DNA of 32,755 nt from Azospirillaceae bacterium. GTDB lineage: Bacteria; Pseudomonadota; Alphaproteobacteria; Azospirillales; Azospirillaceae. The position numbers and the translations under genes are program-made. How positions within the stretch are numbered: position 1 is the stretch's first letter; every line of letters begins with the position of its first letter. Shown piece by piece: positions 9,785 to 18,815 of this stretch. The notes beneath the pieces are model-generated. The model saw only the letters and a list, made by a program, of their open reading frames with translations, was not told where the DNA came from and searched no databases. The stretch spans positions 1-32,755 of the forward strand of contig DASQNC010000004.1 in the NCBI GenBank assembly GCA_035645145.1. Reading direction: 5' to 3'.

Positions 9785-10107
9785 GCGGACAGGCTCCCAA
9801 TGTGCATTCGATCGCCGGTCTGTCGCCGACGCTTTCCGGCACATATAGGGGACCGCGCCCTTGCTTGTCCGTCAGAATTTCGCCCGATCCGGAAAGCCTG
9901 ACCGAAAGCGTCCGGGGCTTCCCCGAGCGGCCTGGAACCGCGGATCCCTGCGAAGGGGCAATCGCTCATGGGGAATGCCACGGCAGCGGAAAGTCATCGG
10001 CAATACGCGGACGGATTCCCCCACCTCCCGGACGGGCGGAAGACCGAACCGGGTTCGATCGACGTGCCCTTCCCGCGTCCCCAGCCAATTCGCCGGCTCG
10101 GAGCCCA
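9785..10107 (-). other. Intergenic region upstream of the E1-like gene
   Basis: A gap of 323 bases between the end of the NAD(P)HX repair gene and the E1-like gene, both on the minus strand. It presumably holds the E1 promoter. The A/T-rich ACATATAGG at 9841-9849 is a possible -10 area. Open frames here are G/C-driven and unrecognised; I see no hairpin with a T tract. Confidence 0.4.
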
Positions 10108-11592
10108 TCAGCACGAAAAGGAGGGGGGAGCCGAATTCGGAGCAATCCCGCGGAGAACGGGCGGAACGGCGTCGGGAAGATCGTCGGCGATCAACCCGGG
10201 ACCAAGGCGTGCGGCCGCCGCCCCGTGCAGCCACACGGCGGCCGATGCGGCCTCGAACGGCGCCATCCCCTGCCCCATCAGCCCCAGCACCATCCCGGCC
10301 AGAACGTCGCCGGTCCCACCCGTCGCCAGGTCGGGCGGGGCATTGGCATTGACCACGGCCCGTCCATCCGGCGCGGCGACCACCGTGTCGGGCCCCTTGA
10401 ACACCACGACCGCCCCGACCCGGGCCGCCGCCCGGCGCGCCCGGTCCAGCCGGCTGCCCCCGTCCGGTCCGAACAGGGCCAGGAATTCGCCACCATGCGG
10501 CGTCAGGACCGCCGCCCGCCCGGCCAGCAATTGCGCTAGCCCCGTGGCATCCCCGGCGAAGACGGTCAGGGCATCGGCATCCAGCACCAGATCCTTGCCG
10601 GCACCGGCGGCCGCCTCGACCATCAGCCGGGTCAGCGGCCCCCGCCCGGCCCCCGGGCCGATCAGAACCGGCCCCAGCCGCCGGTCGCCGAGCAGGCGGG
10701 CGAACGCCCGCGGCCCGTCCACCGCCCGCACCATCGGGCCTTCCAGTGCGGCCGCATAAACGGGAAGGGCCGCGCCCGGCACCGCGACCGTCACCAGCCC
10801 GGCGCCGATCCGCTGCGCCGCCCGGGCGGACAGCCGCGCGGCACCGGTCATCCGCCCTCCGCCAAGAACGACGACATGGCCGCGGCCGTACTTGTGCCCC
10901 GCCGGGTCCTGGCGCGGGACCGCCCGCCCCCAAACGACGGGCCCGTTCTCGTCGGCAAGCGGGCGGATGGCGTCCAGGACGGTGTCCGCAATGCCGATGT
11001 CGCGAACCACGACCTCGCCGCAACGCAACCGCCCGGGAAACAGCAGGTGGCCCGGCTTCCTGCGGAAGAAGGTCACGGTCAGTGCCGCCGCCGGCGCCGC
11101 CCCCATCACGTCGCCGGTATCGCCATGCACGCCGCTGGGAACATCGATCGCCACCACCGGCCCGGCCATCGCTTCAACGACCGCCTTCGCCACCCCCTCC
11201 AAGGGCCTGGAAAGGCCGGCGCCGAACAGGGCATCGACGACAAGCCCGGCGCCAACGACTCCATCCGGATGAACCGGCCCCACCGGACCGGACCAGCCGG
11301 CCGCGGCCCAGGCCGCATCGCCCTTCAGGGCGGCGGGATCGCCCAGGAGCTGGACGGCCACCGGCCATCCCGCCTCCGCCAAATGGCGGGCGACGACGAA
11401 TCCGTCGCCCCCGTTGTTGCCGGGCCCGCAAACGACAACGGTCGGCCGGGCGGTCCAGCGCGCGCGGATTTCCTGGGCGACTGCGCGGCCCGCCGCCTCC
11501 ATCAGGACCGTGCCCGGGGTTCCCCCCGCGATGGCCAGCCGGTCGGCCTCGGCCATTTCCGCCACGGTCAGCAGGGCGGAGGGCCGGGGCAT
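10108..11592 (-). CDS. nnr: Bifunctional NAD(P)H-hydrate epimerase / ADP-dependent (S)-NAD(P)H-hydrate dehydratase
   Basis: Repairs hydrated NADH and NADPH, which form spontaneously or by glyceraldehyde-3-phosphate dehydrogenase side activity. The 494 residues hold two domains. The N-terminal YjeF_N epimerase has GPGNNGGDG at 57-64 and the DVPSGVHGDTG block. The C-terminal ribokinase-like dehydratase has GPGAGRG, a PHGGEFLALFG substrate loop and the nucleotide-site motif GTGDVLAG at 426-433. This is the normal fused bacterial form. The ATG at 11592 begins MPRPSALLTVAEM, typical of the family, and lies four bases beyond the TGA of the upstream aldolase. The two genes are therefore likely translationally coupled. 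Confidence 0.95.
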   Translation of the reverse strand: MPRPSALLTVAEMAEADRLAIAGGTPGTVLMEAAGRAVAQEIRARWTARPTVVVCGPGNNGGDGFVVARHLAEAGWPVAVQLLGDPAALKGDAAWAAAGWSGPVGPVHPDGVVGAGLVVDALFGAGLSRPLEGVAKAVVEAMAGPVVAIDVPSGVHGDTGDVMGAAPAAALTVTFFRRKPGHLLFPGRLRCGEVVVRDIGIADTVLDAIRPLADENGPVVWGRAVPRQDPAGHKYGRGHVVVLGGGRMTGAARLSARAAQRIGAGLVTVAVPGAALPVYAAALEGPMVRAVDGPRAFARLLGDRRLGPVLIGPGAGRGPLTRLMVEAAAGAGKDLVLDADALTVFAGDATGLAQLLAGRAAVLTPHGGEFLALFGPDGGSRLDRARRAAARVGAVVVFKGPDTVVAAPDGRAVVNANAPPDLATGGTGDVLAGMVLGLMGQGMAPFEAASAAVWLHGAAAARLGPGLIADDLPDAVPPVLRGIAPNSAPPSFSC

Positions 11593-11596
11593 GGCA

Positions 11597-12367
11597 TCAG
11601 CCGCCGCGGAACGCCCGCAACGTTTCCCGGGCGCCTTCGCGCACCAACGACATGTCGGTGACGTCCATGACCAGATGGCACCCTTCGGCGGCCAGCGAGC
11701 GTGCGGTCCGGTTGGGCAGGGAGATCGTCCCCCACCACTTGCCGCTGTCCAGGATCGCGCGTTCCGCGCGGGCGAACAGTGCCTTGACCTCCGGATCGTC
11801 GAAGCGGCCGAGCTTGCCGATGGACGCGGACAGGTCCACCGGCCCGATGAACAGCATGTCCACGCCGGGAACGGCGGCAATGTCCGGGATCGCCTCCACC
11901 GCCTGCGCGGTCTCGATCTGGCAGATGATCAGAAGCTCGTCCCGGTACCGTTCCATGTAGTTCGGAACGTCCATGCCGAAATTCGCGGCGCGGATGGCGT
12001 ACGGTGCGGCCCCGCGCTTTCCCTCCGGCGGATACCAGCAGGCATCCACGACGGCACGCGCCTCCTCGGCCGAGTTGACCGACGGCACCATGACGCCTTC
12101 GGTCCCCATGTCCAGCACGCGCTTCAGATAAACGTGATCGTTCCAAGGCGCCCGGACCAGGGCCGTGGCCGGCGTGGCGGCAATGGCCTGGAGCTGGCCC
12201 AGCGTCTGGTGCAGGCCGGCAACCCCGTGCTCGTCGTCGATCAGCACGGTGTCGAAGCCGGCCTGGCCCAACAGTTCCGCCAGCATGGGCGAAGCCGCGT
12301 GGCTCCACACGCCGATGGCCTGCTGCCCGGCGGCAAGCTTGCGCTTTAAGGTGTTGGTCCGGAACAA
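11597..12367 (-). CDS. HpcH/HpaI family aldolase (class II, metal-dependent)
   Basis: 256 residues of the HpcH/HpaI aldolase/citrate lyase family, which cleaves or condenses pyruvate-type 2-oxo acids with aldehydes. Visible active-site blocks are DDEHG (base histidine), LVRAPWND (substrate arginine), QIETAQAV (metal-binding glutamate) and GVDMLFIGPVDLSAS (metal-binding aspartate). No ATG fits the family N-terminus. A TTG at 12365-12367 does, giving FRTNTLKRKLAAGQQAIGVW, and it is preceded by the strong ribosome binding site GGGAGG five bases upstream. I therefore choose the TTG. The natural substrate is unknown. Being coupled to the NAD(P)HX repair gene does not identify it. Confidence 0.9.
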   Translation of the reverse strand: MFRTNTLKRKLAAGQQAIGVWSHAASPMLAELLGQAGFDTVLIDDEHGVAGLHQTLGQLQAIAATPATALVRAPWNDHVYLKRVLDMGTEGVMVPSVNSAEEARAVVDACWYPPEGKRGAAPYAIRAANFGMDVPNYMERYRDELLIICQIETAQAVEAIPDIAAVPGVDMLFIGPVDLSASIGKLGRFDDPEVKALFARAERAILDSGKWWGTISLPNRTARSLAAEGCHLVMDVTDMSLVREGARETLRAFRGG

Positions 12368-12560
12368 GGACGCCTCCCGTTTTTTGATTGCCCTTTTTCG
12401 GCCGTCAAAGGTCGGATGCGGTTCCCTGCCACCGATCCGAGCCACCCCTGGGCCGCGATGAGGATGATGGAGGCGTTGCGTTCGCCGCAAGACGCAAAAG
12501 CAATTTGCCCGCCACGACGAGCGGGCGGGACCGAGGTGAATTCACGTCTGGGAAGGAAGG

Positions 12561-13258
<698 letters not shown>

Positions 13259-13395
13259 GCGGCAGCGCCCCGGCCGGGGAACCGGACCGGATCGGCGTGT
13301 GCCCGAATCAAAACCCGAAACAACGGCGCAAGCCGCATGCGCTACGGCCCATGCGGACGCCGGACAGTCAACCGAGAGCAAGGGAAAGCAACGGC

Positions 13396-14805
13396 ATGTC
13401 GGATATCCAGAAGGTGATGGACCTGATCAAGGAGCACGACATCAAGTACGTCGATCTCCGCTTCACCGATCCGCGCGGCAAGCTGCACCACACGGCGCAG
13501 CACGTCAGCACCATCGACGAGGACGTGTTCACCGATGGCCTGATGTTCGACGGCTCGTCCATCGGCGGCTGGAAGGCCATCAACGAGTCCGACATGATCC
13601 TGATGCCGGACGCCTCGACCGCGATCCTGGATCCGTTCCTGGCGCAGCCGACGCTGGCCATCTTCTGCGACATCTACGAACCGTCCACCGGCCAGCCCTA
13701 CAAGCGCGACCCGCGGTCGATCGCCAAGGAGGCGCTGAAGTACACGGCGGCCGCCGGCATCGGCGACACCGTGCTCTTCGGCCCGGAAGCCGAGTTCTTC
13801 GTGTTCGACGACGTGAAGTTCGAGGTCTCGACCAACAAGGTCTACCACGAGTTCACGTCGGAAGAGGGCCCCTACACCTCGGGCAAGGACTATCCGGACG
13901 GCAACCTGGGCCACCGCCCGGGCGTGAAGGGCGGCTACTTCCCGGTTCCGCCGGTGGACAGCGGCGCCGACCTGCGCTCGGAAATGGTCAGCGTGCTGGC
14001 CGACATGGGCGTCGAAGTCGAAAAGCACCACCACGAGGTGGCGCCGTCCCAGCATGAGCTCGGCATCAAGTTCAGCACGCTGGTGAAGACCGCCGACAAC
14101 ATGCAGCTGTACAAGTACGTGGTCCACAATGTGGCCGCCTCGTACGGCAAGACGGCGACCTTCATGCCGAAGCCGGTCTACGGCGACAACGGCTCGGGCA
14201 TGCACTGCCACCAGTCGATCTGGAAGAACGGCAAGCCCCTGTTCGCGGGCGAGCTCTACGCCGGCCTGTCCGAACTGGCGCTGTTCTACATCGGCGGCAT
14301 CATCAAGCACGCCAAGGCGCTGAACGCCTTCACCAACCCGATCACCAACAGCTACAAGCGCCTGGTGCCGGGCTACGAGGCGCCGGTGCTGCTGGCCTAC
14401 TCGGCCCGCAACCGCTCGGCGTCCTGCCGCATCCCCTACTCGCCGAGCCCCAAGGGCAAGCGCGTCGAGGTGCGGTTCCCCGACCCGGCCGCCAACCCCT
14501 ACCTGGCCTTCGCCGCCATGCTGATGGCCGGTCTGGACGGCATCCAGAACAAGATCCATCCCGGCGACGCGATGGACAAGAACCTCTACGACCTGCCGCC
14601 GGAAGAACTGGCCGAAGTCCCGACGGTCTGTGGCTCGCTGCGCGAGGCACTCGAGTCGCTGCGCGCCGACAACGCCTTCCTGCGCAAGGGCGATGTCTTC
14701 ACGCAGGACATGATCGACTCGTACATCGAGCTGAAGATGGAAGAGGTCATGGCGTACGACACCATGCCCCACCCCATCGAGTGGAAGATGTACTACTCGG
14801 TGTGA
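13396..14805 (+). CDS. glnA: Glutamine synthetase type I
   Basis: Makes glutamine from glutamate, ammonia and ATP, the main ammonium assimilation step. The 469 residues are the standard dodecameric GSI-beta length. The [10 protein letters not shown] block lies near residue 50. [11 protein letters not shown] provides metal-binding glutamates, GSGMHCHQS holds the glutamate-binding histidine region, and [17 protein letters not shown] is conserved. Tyr398 in NLYDLPPEE is the adenylylation site for GlnE, so activity is expected to be tuned by the GlnB cascade. The ATG at 13396 follows an AGGGAAAG ribosome binding site. It ends an apparent glnB-glnA operon with a terminator after it. Confidence 0.99.
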   Translation: MSDIQKVMDLIKEHDIKYVDLRFTDPRGKLHHTAQHVSTIDEDVFTDGLMFDGSSIGGWKAINESDMILMPDASTAILDPFLAQPTLAIFCDIYEPSTGQPYKRDPRSIAKEALKYTAAAGIGDTVLFGPEAEFFVFDDVKFEVSTNKVYHEFTSEEGPYTSGKDYPDGNLGHRPGVKGGYFPVPPVDSGADLRSEMVSVLADMGVEVEKHHHEVAPSQHELGIKFSTLVKTADNMQLYKYVVHNVAASYGKTATFMPKPVYGDNGSGMHCHQSIWKNGKPLFAGELYAGLSELALFYIGGIIKHAKALNAFTNPITNSYKRLVPGYEAPVLLAYSARNRSASCRIPYSPSPKGKRVEVRFPDPAANPYLAFAAMLMAGLDGIQNKIHPGDAMDKNLYDLPPEELAEVPTVCGSLREALESLRADNAFLRKGDVFTQDMIDSYIELKMEEVMAYDTMPHPIEWKMYYSV

Positions 14806-14827
14806 TGTGAACCGTTGCCTCACCCGG

Positions 14828-14856
14828 GAACCAGGACCATCGGATGGTCCTGGTTC
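14828..14856 (+). repeat. Hairpin directly after glnA
   Basis: GAACCAGGACCA and TGGTCCTGGTTC form a perfect 12-bp stem with a 5-base loop, beginning 23 bases after the glnA stop. No T tract follows. It may stabilise the glnA message; the real terminator is the next hairpin. Confidence 0.6.
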
Positions 14857-14879
14857 ACCGTGAGGCCGCCCCATCAAAG

Positions 14880-14914
14880 GAGACCCCCGCCGGGCAGCCG
14901 GCGGGGGTCTCTTG
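14880..14914 (+). terminator. Rho-independent terminator of glnBA
   Basis: A perfect 14-bp stem (14880-14893 with 14898-14911) has a GCAG loop and is followed by TTGTTG. It is the second hairpin after glnA and the stronger terminator candidate. Confidence 0.75.
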
Positions 14915-15013
14915 TTGCGGGCATCCAGGGGATCGCAACGGGCGGGACGTTGTTCGGGGCACCGGCACAGCGCTCCCGGCACCCGCCGCGACAGAGAGGT
15001 TGCTGGCCCCTCC

Positions 15014-16600
15014 TTACCCGCCCCTGGAGGCGGGAGGCATTTTCAGGCCATCCTTGCCATAGACCAGGATCTGCGCATTGCCGCAGGGGACCACGTTGGA
15101 CGGTTCGCCCGCGACCGAGAGAAGGTGCCCCCGGTCGATCGCCGCCGGTCCCGGCTCGACGATGGCAAAGTCGTAGGCCTGCGCATAGCGGCGGGAGTTG
15201 CTGATCCAAGGCATCGGCTCGAGAGCGCCGACGTACTGGGACACGACGACGCCCTCGCGGGAGAAGACGAGGATCGGTTTGGCGTGCCAGTACTGGGCCA
15301 GACCGTTACGCAGGCCAGTCTCCGCGGCGAGTCGATCAACGCACTGCACGATCTCCGGATACCAGGCCGATCGGATCTCCGCCCCGTACGGGATGCGCGA
15401 CGCAAGGAGCGGCACCGTGGAGAGCAAGGCCGCAGCGGCGATGACCGTGGCCGTTTTGGCCCGCCCCCCCAGATCCAACATCGTGGATAGCACCGGAAGA
15501 AGAAGGATCGGCGCCGTCAACATCGGGATCATGTAGCGGTCGGTGACCGGAAGGTTCGTCATCAGCAGCAGGACGGCAACCGACGCGGCCGCGCTGGCGC
15601 TCGCAAGAGCGACCAGGAGGAGAAGGGGAGCACCAATGCGCACCGACCCGGCTGCCTGCAGGCGCCTCTGGAAGCCAAGGACGGCCAGGCAAACCGCGTA
15701 AAAGACGATTGCCATCGCCGCGGCAGCCGGTACGGCCACGGCGAAATCCCTCAGGATACCGGCCAGGGCAACCGCATTCCCGCCAAGCGCCTCGACGCCC
15801 AATTTCACATTGTAAGCGGTCTTGTTGTGAATGACGAAGCGCGCCAGCACGAAACCGATGCCCGTCCCCACGATGCAGGCCATGCCGATCGAGACGGCCC
15901 TGTGCAGGGGGAGCGCACGCCGGATCCAAAGGTACACGGCGGCTGCAATGGAGGGCGCCGTGAATTGGACCACGAAAAGCCGGTCGGAAAGGGTGGTGAG
16001 GGCCACCAGGACCGCCAGGAGCACCCAGCAGAGGAAATGTCGAAGGCCGGCAGCATGCAGTAGCCTGAGCATTAGGAGGTAGCCGGCAATCCACCCGATG
16101 AAGGCCCCGTAATGAAAGCCGCTGACCAGCGCGTAGGAGAGAGGGGGGACTCCCGTGGCGAGGAAAAACAGGTAGAGGGATATGGTCGCTCCCGTAATGA
16201 GCGCCGCGTTTACCAAGCGATAGAAGGATGCGAAAACCAGAAACAGCAGAATTGCCGTTACTAGGATCTGAAAACAAAAGAATATAGGCACCGCATGATA
16301 CGGGTCACTGTTTGAAATATAAGAAATCAAATAAAGTGGCATGTCCGGAAAGAAGTACGGGGCCGGGGTGAGGTGCCAGTCTTTCCACGCACTTGAGCCG
16401 AAAACAACGTCACGGAAGAGCTCGGGAAGATAGAGGGCATCCGCGTTGAAAAAGAAATACATGACAAATTCTTGAGCATAATACCGATACACCAGCACCA
16501 AGAGGCCCAGACCAACCACCGTTGCCGACGCGGCGATGCAGAGCGCCAAGTACCATTGCCCCGTTTGGACGCTGGAAGGAGAAGCGATCGGTTCGCGCAT
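15014..16600 (-). CDS. Multi-spanning membrane protein, candidate GT-C-type glycosyltransferase
   Basis: 528 residues from the ATG at 16600, with about ten hydrophobic spans and a hydrophilic C-terminal tail of roughly 120 residues (from about IPYGAEIRSAWYPEI). After the first span comes NADALYLPELFRDVVFG, then APYFFPDMPLYLISYI. An acidic residue in the first outer loop followed by such a pattern is typical of GT-C transferases that use polyprenyl-phosphate sugars. This is inference; I do not recognise the exact family. The start is uncertain: upstream ATGs at 16666 and 16684 are in frame and none has a clear ribosome binding site. The N-terminal half (about 16190-16500) is more A/T-rich than the surroundings. 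It is divergent from the DprE-like operon, which suggests it uses that pathway's product. Confidence 0.7.
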   Translation of the reverse strand: MREPIASPSSVQTGQWYLALCIAASATVVGLGLLVLVYRYYAQEFVMYFFFNADALYLPELFRDVVFGSSAWKDWHLTPAPYFFPDMPLYLISYISNSDPYHAVPIFFCFQILVTAILLFLVFASFYRLVNAALITGATISLYLFFLATGVPPLSYALVSGFHYGAFIGWIAGYLLMLRLLHAAGLRHFLCWVLLAVLVALTTLSDRLFVVQFTAPSIAAAVYLWIRRALPLHRAVSIGMACIVGTGIGFVLARFVIHNKTAYNVKLGVEALGGNAVALAGILRDFAVAVPAAAAMAIVFYAVCLAVLGFQRRLQAAGSVRIGAPLLLLVALASASAAASVAVLLLMTNLPVTDRYMIPMLTAPILLLPVLSTMLDLGGRAKTATVIAAAALLSTVPLLASRIPYGAEIRSAWYPEIVQCVDRLAAETGLRNGLAQYWHAKPILVFSREGVVVSQYVGALEPMPWISNSRRYAQAYDFAIVEPGPAAIDRGHLLSVAGEPSNVVPCGNAQILVYGKDGLKMPPASRGG

Positions 16601-16860
16601 TATCGGGGCCGCAAGTCGATGTGTTGGAGGGTTGCCCTTCGGCCGACCCGGCACGGGGCGGACCATATGACACCTGCATTTCAACTTCTATTATGCGGTC
16701 CACTCCGGTCGCGCGGTCGAGCTCCACGCGCCCGAACCGGGGATCGCCACCTGTCACCTTTTGGTTTCAACCCGCGTCACGCCCACCCGCACGCCGAACG
16801 ATCCAATTGCCATCATCGAGTGCGCAACGCTATAGGGCACCTCGGGGAGAGAACTCGGCA
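16601..16860. promoter_or_regulatory. Divergent intergenic region of the lipid-linked sugar locus
   Basis: The gap between the membrane protein and the phosphatase-prenyltransferase gene must carry divergent promoters, but I cannot assign clear -35/-10 pairs. A GTG at 16861 with GGGGAGAG nine bases upstream could be the true start of the rightward gene. Confidence 0.3.
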
Positions 16861-16947
16861 GTGCAGACGAACGAATTCCGGAAGCACGACTTGGGACGAC
16901 AACCTCGGGGAGAATCGTGGGTGGGCGCGGGGAGTCCCGCGGCCGAG

Positions 16948-18372
16948 ATGCCGCACCGTGGCATTCCGCTTGTTGTTGACCTGGACGGCACCCTCCTGAA
17001 GACGGACCTCCTCTACGAGGCGATATTCGTCCTGCTGGCGACGCGTCCCTTCACCGTTTTGCGGATGCCGAAATGGCTCGCCGGAGGCAAGGCGGCGTTC
17101 AAGGCGCAATTGGCCGACGCGGTCCTGCTCGATCTGCCTACGCTTCCGGTGGATGAGGGCGTGCTCACCCTCGTTCGCGAGGCGAAGGCCGAAGGACGCC
17201 GGGTCTATCTGGCGTCGGCCTCCGATCGCCGCTACGTCGAGGCTTTCGCGGAGCACACGGGCCTGTTCGACGGCGTCTTCGCGTCCGATGGACGAACCAA
17301 TCTGGCGGCCGGGAACAAGGCCCGTGTTCTGGTGGAGGCGTTCGGCGAGAAGGGGTTCGATTACGTCGGCAATTCGAATGCCGACCTGCCGGTGTGGGAG
17401 AAGGCGCACACCGCCTTCGTGGCCAATGCCCCCACTCCGGTGGTGCGCGCGGCGCGGCGCTGCGCCACGGATGTGCGGGTGGTCAGCGACGCGGGACCGC
17501 ATCCCAAGGACTATCTTCGCGCCATGCGTGTGCATCAGTGGTTGAAGAACCTGTTGATCCTGGTGCCGGGGCTTGCGGCGCACGTTTTCACCCTCGAAGC
17601 GCTTGCCACGACGTTGCTGGCTTTCCTCAGCTTCAGCCTGTGCGCGTCCAGCGTCTATCTGTTGAACGACCTTCTCGACCTCCGGAGCGATCGGCAGCAC
17701 ACCACGAAGCGGCGACGTCCGTTCGCATCGGGCGCCGTTCCGGTTCTGCATGGGATGCTGCTGTTCCCGGCCTTGCTGGGAGCCTCCCTGGTTCTGGGGC
17801 TGCAGGTATCGCGGGAGTTCATTGCGGTTCTCGGCGTCTACTATGCCCTCACGCTGGCGTATTCGTTCTCGCTGAAGCGCGGGCTGATCATCGATGTGGT
17901 GACGCTGGCCTGCCTGTACGGAATCCGGTTGGTGGCTGGAAGCGTGGCCCTTTCGGTTCCCTTGTCGGAGTGGCTGGTCGCCTTCTCGGTGTTCGTGTTC
18001 CTCTCCCTCGCCCTGGTCAAACGGGCGACCGAGTTGGTGGGCGTCATCAACCAAGACGGCAGCGCCCTGGGAAGTCGGGCCTACCGGGTCGGCGATCTTC
18101 CTGTGATCGAGATGCTGGCGGCGTCCAGCGGCTTTGTCTCGGTTCTCGTCCTGGCGCTCTATATCAACAGTTCCGAGGTGATGACGCTGTACCAACAGCC
18201 GAAGCTCCTGTGGCTTTGCTGTTTGGTCATGATCTATTGGCTGTGCCGGGTCCTGCTCCTGACCCGTCGCGGGCAAATGAACGATGACCCCGTCGTTTTC
18301 GCGGCCACCGACCGGGTCAGCCTGTTGTGCGGTGGCTTGATGGCGGCGGCTCTGCTGGGGGCGACGCTGTAA
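16948..18372 (+). CDS. HAD-family phosphatase fused to UbiA-family prenyltransferase (DPPR synthase-like)
   Basis: 474 residues from the ATG at 16948; a GTG at 16861 with a better ribosome binding site would give 503. The N-terminal third is a HAD hydrolase: DLDGT at 11-15, SASDRR (motif II), a lysine in GNKARVL, and GNSNADLPVWE (motif IV). The C-terminal part is a UbiA membrane prenyltransferase with the Asp-rich motif NDLLDLRSD starting near residue 240 and a second motif around YSFSLKRGLIIDVV. By analogy with mycobacterial Rv3806c it would transfer 5-phosphoribose from PRPP to polyprenyl phosphate, and the HAD domain could remove the 5-phosphate. It is first in a four-gene operon; its TAA overlaps the next ATG (TAATG). 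Confidence 0.88.
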   Translation: MPHRGIPLVVDLDGTLLKTDLLYEAIFVLLATRPFTVLRMPKWLAGGKAAFKAQLADAVLLDLPTLPVDEGVLTLVREAKAEGRRVYLASASDRRYVEAFAEHTGLFDGVFASDGRTNLAAGNKARVLVEAFGEKGFDYVGNSNADLPVWEKAHTAFVANAPTPVVRAARRCATDVRVVSDAGPHPKDYLRAMRVHQWLKNLLILVPGLAAHVFTLEALATTLLAFLSFSLCASSVYLLNDLLDLRSDRQHTTKRRRPFASGAVPVLHGMLLFPALLGASLVLGLQVSREFIAVLGVYYALTLAYSFSLKRGLIIDVVTLACLYGIRLVAGSVALSVPLSEWLVAFSVFVFLSLALVKRATELVGVINQDGSALGSRAYRVGDLPVIEMLAASSGFVSVLVLALYINSSEVMTLYQQPKLLWLCCLVMIYWLCRVLLLTRRGQMNDDPVVFAATDRVSLLCGGLMAAALLGATL

Positions 18373-18815
18373 TGGAATCAACCGTCATGGCGCCGCGACC
18401 CGGGTCGAAATTGACCAGGTCGCAGTTGGCGATCCGCTACGCCGCCTTCGCAGTGGTGGCGACGGCGCTGAACCTTCTGGCCCAAATGGGAGTGTTCGCG
18501 GTCTACAGCGGACCCTATGCCCTTTACGGGGCCCTGGCCTTGGGCACGCTGGTCGGGTTGGTCGTCAAATACGTCCTGGACAAGCATTGGATCTTTCACG
18601 ACCGATCCACCGGGCTTGGGACGCATGCACGCAAGTTCTCGCTCTACACGCTGTTCGGCCTTCTGACGACGGTGGTCTTCTGGGGCACGGAATTGGCCTT
18701 CGACGCGCTGGCGGGGGGATATTGGCGCTATGTCGGCGGCGCGCTGGGCCTGGCGGTCGGGTACATGACGAAGTACCGCCTGGACCGGCGCTTCGTTTTC
18801 GGAGCCGCCGCATGA
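18372..18815 (+). CDS. GtrA-family membrane protein
   Basis: 147 residues with four predicted membrane spans (from about 21, 49, 91 and 120) and the family pattern YVLDKHWIFHD and YMTKYRLDRRFVF, the latter near the C-terminus. GtrA proteins are linked to moving or recruiting polyprenyl-phosphate sugars across the inner membrane. The mycobacterial member Rv3789 lies directly before dprE1, exactly as here. The ATG overlaps the stop of the upstream fusion gene by one base, and its own TGA overlaps the ATG of the next gene (ATGA). Likely role: flipping or presenting the lipid-linked sugar, inferred from family and context. Confidence 0.9.
   Translation: MESTVMAPRPGSKLTRSQLAIRYAAFAVVATALNLLAQMGVFAVYSGPYALYGALALGTLVGLVVKYVLDKHWIFHDRSTGLGTHARKFSLYTLFGLLTTVVFWGTELAFDALAGGYWRYVGGALGLAVGYMTKYRLDRRFVFGAAA

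Noticed and set aside
9872-11023. Long minus-strand open frame overlapping the NAD(P)HX repair gene
   Set aside because: It is an alternate-frame shadow composed mostly of Arg, Gly and Ala.
14828-14914. Pair of hairpins after glnA as a CRISPR-like or REP repeat array
   Set aside because: The two stems have different sequences and only one has terminator features; they are mRNA 3'-end structures.
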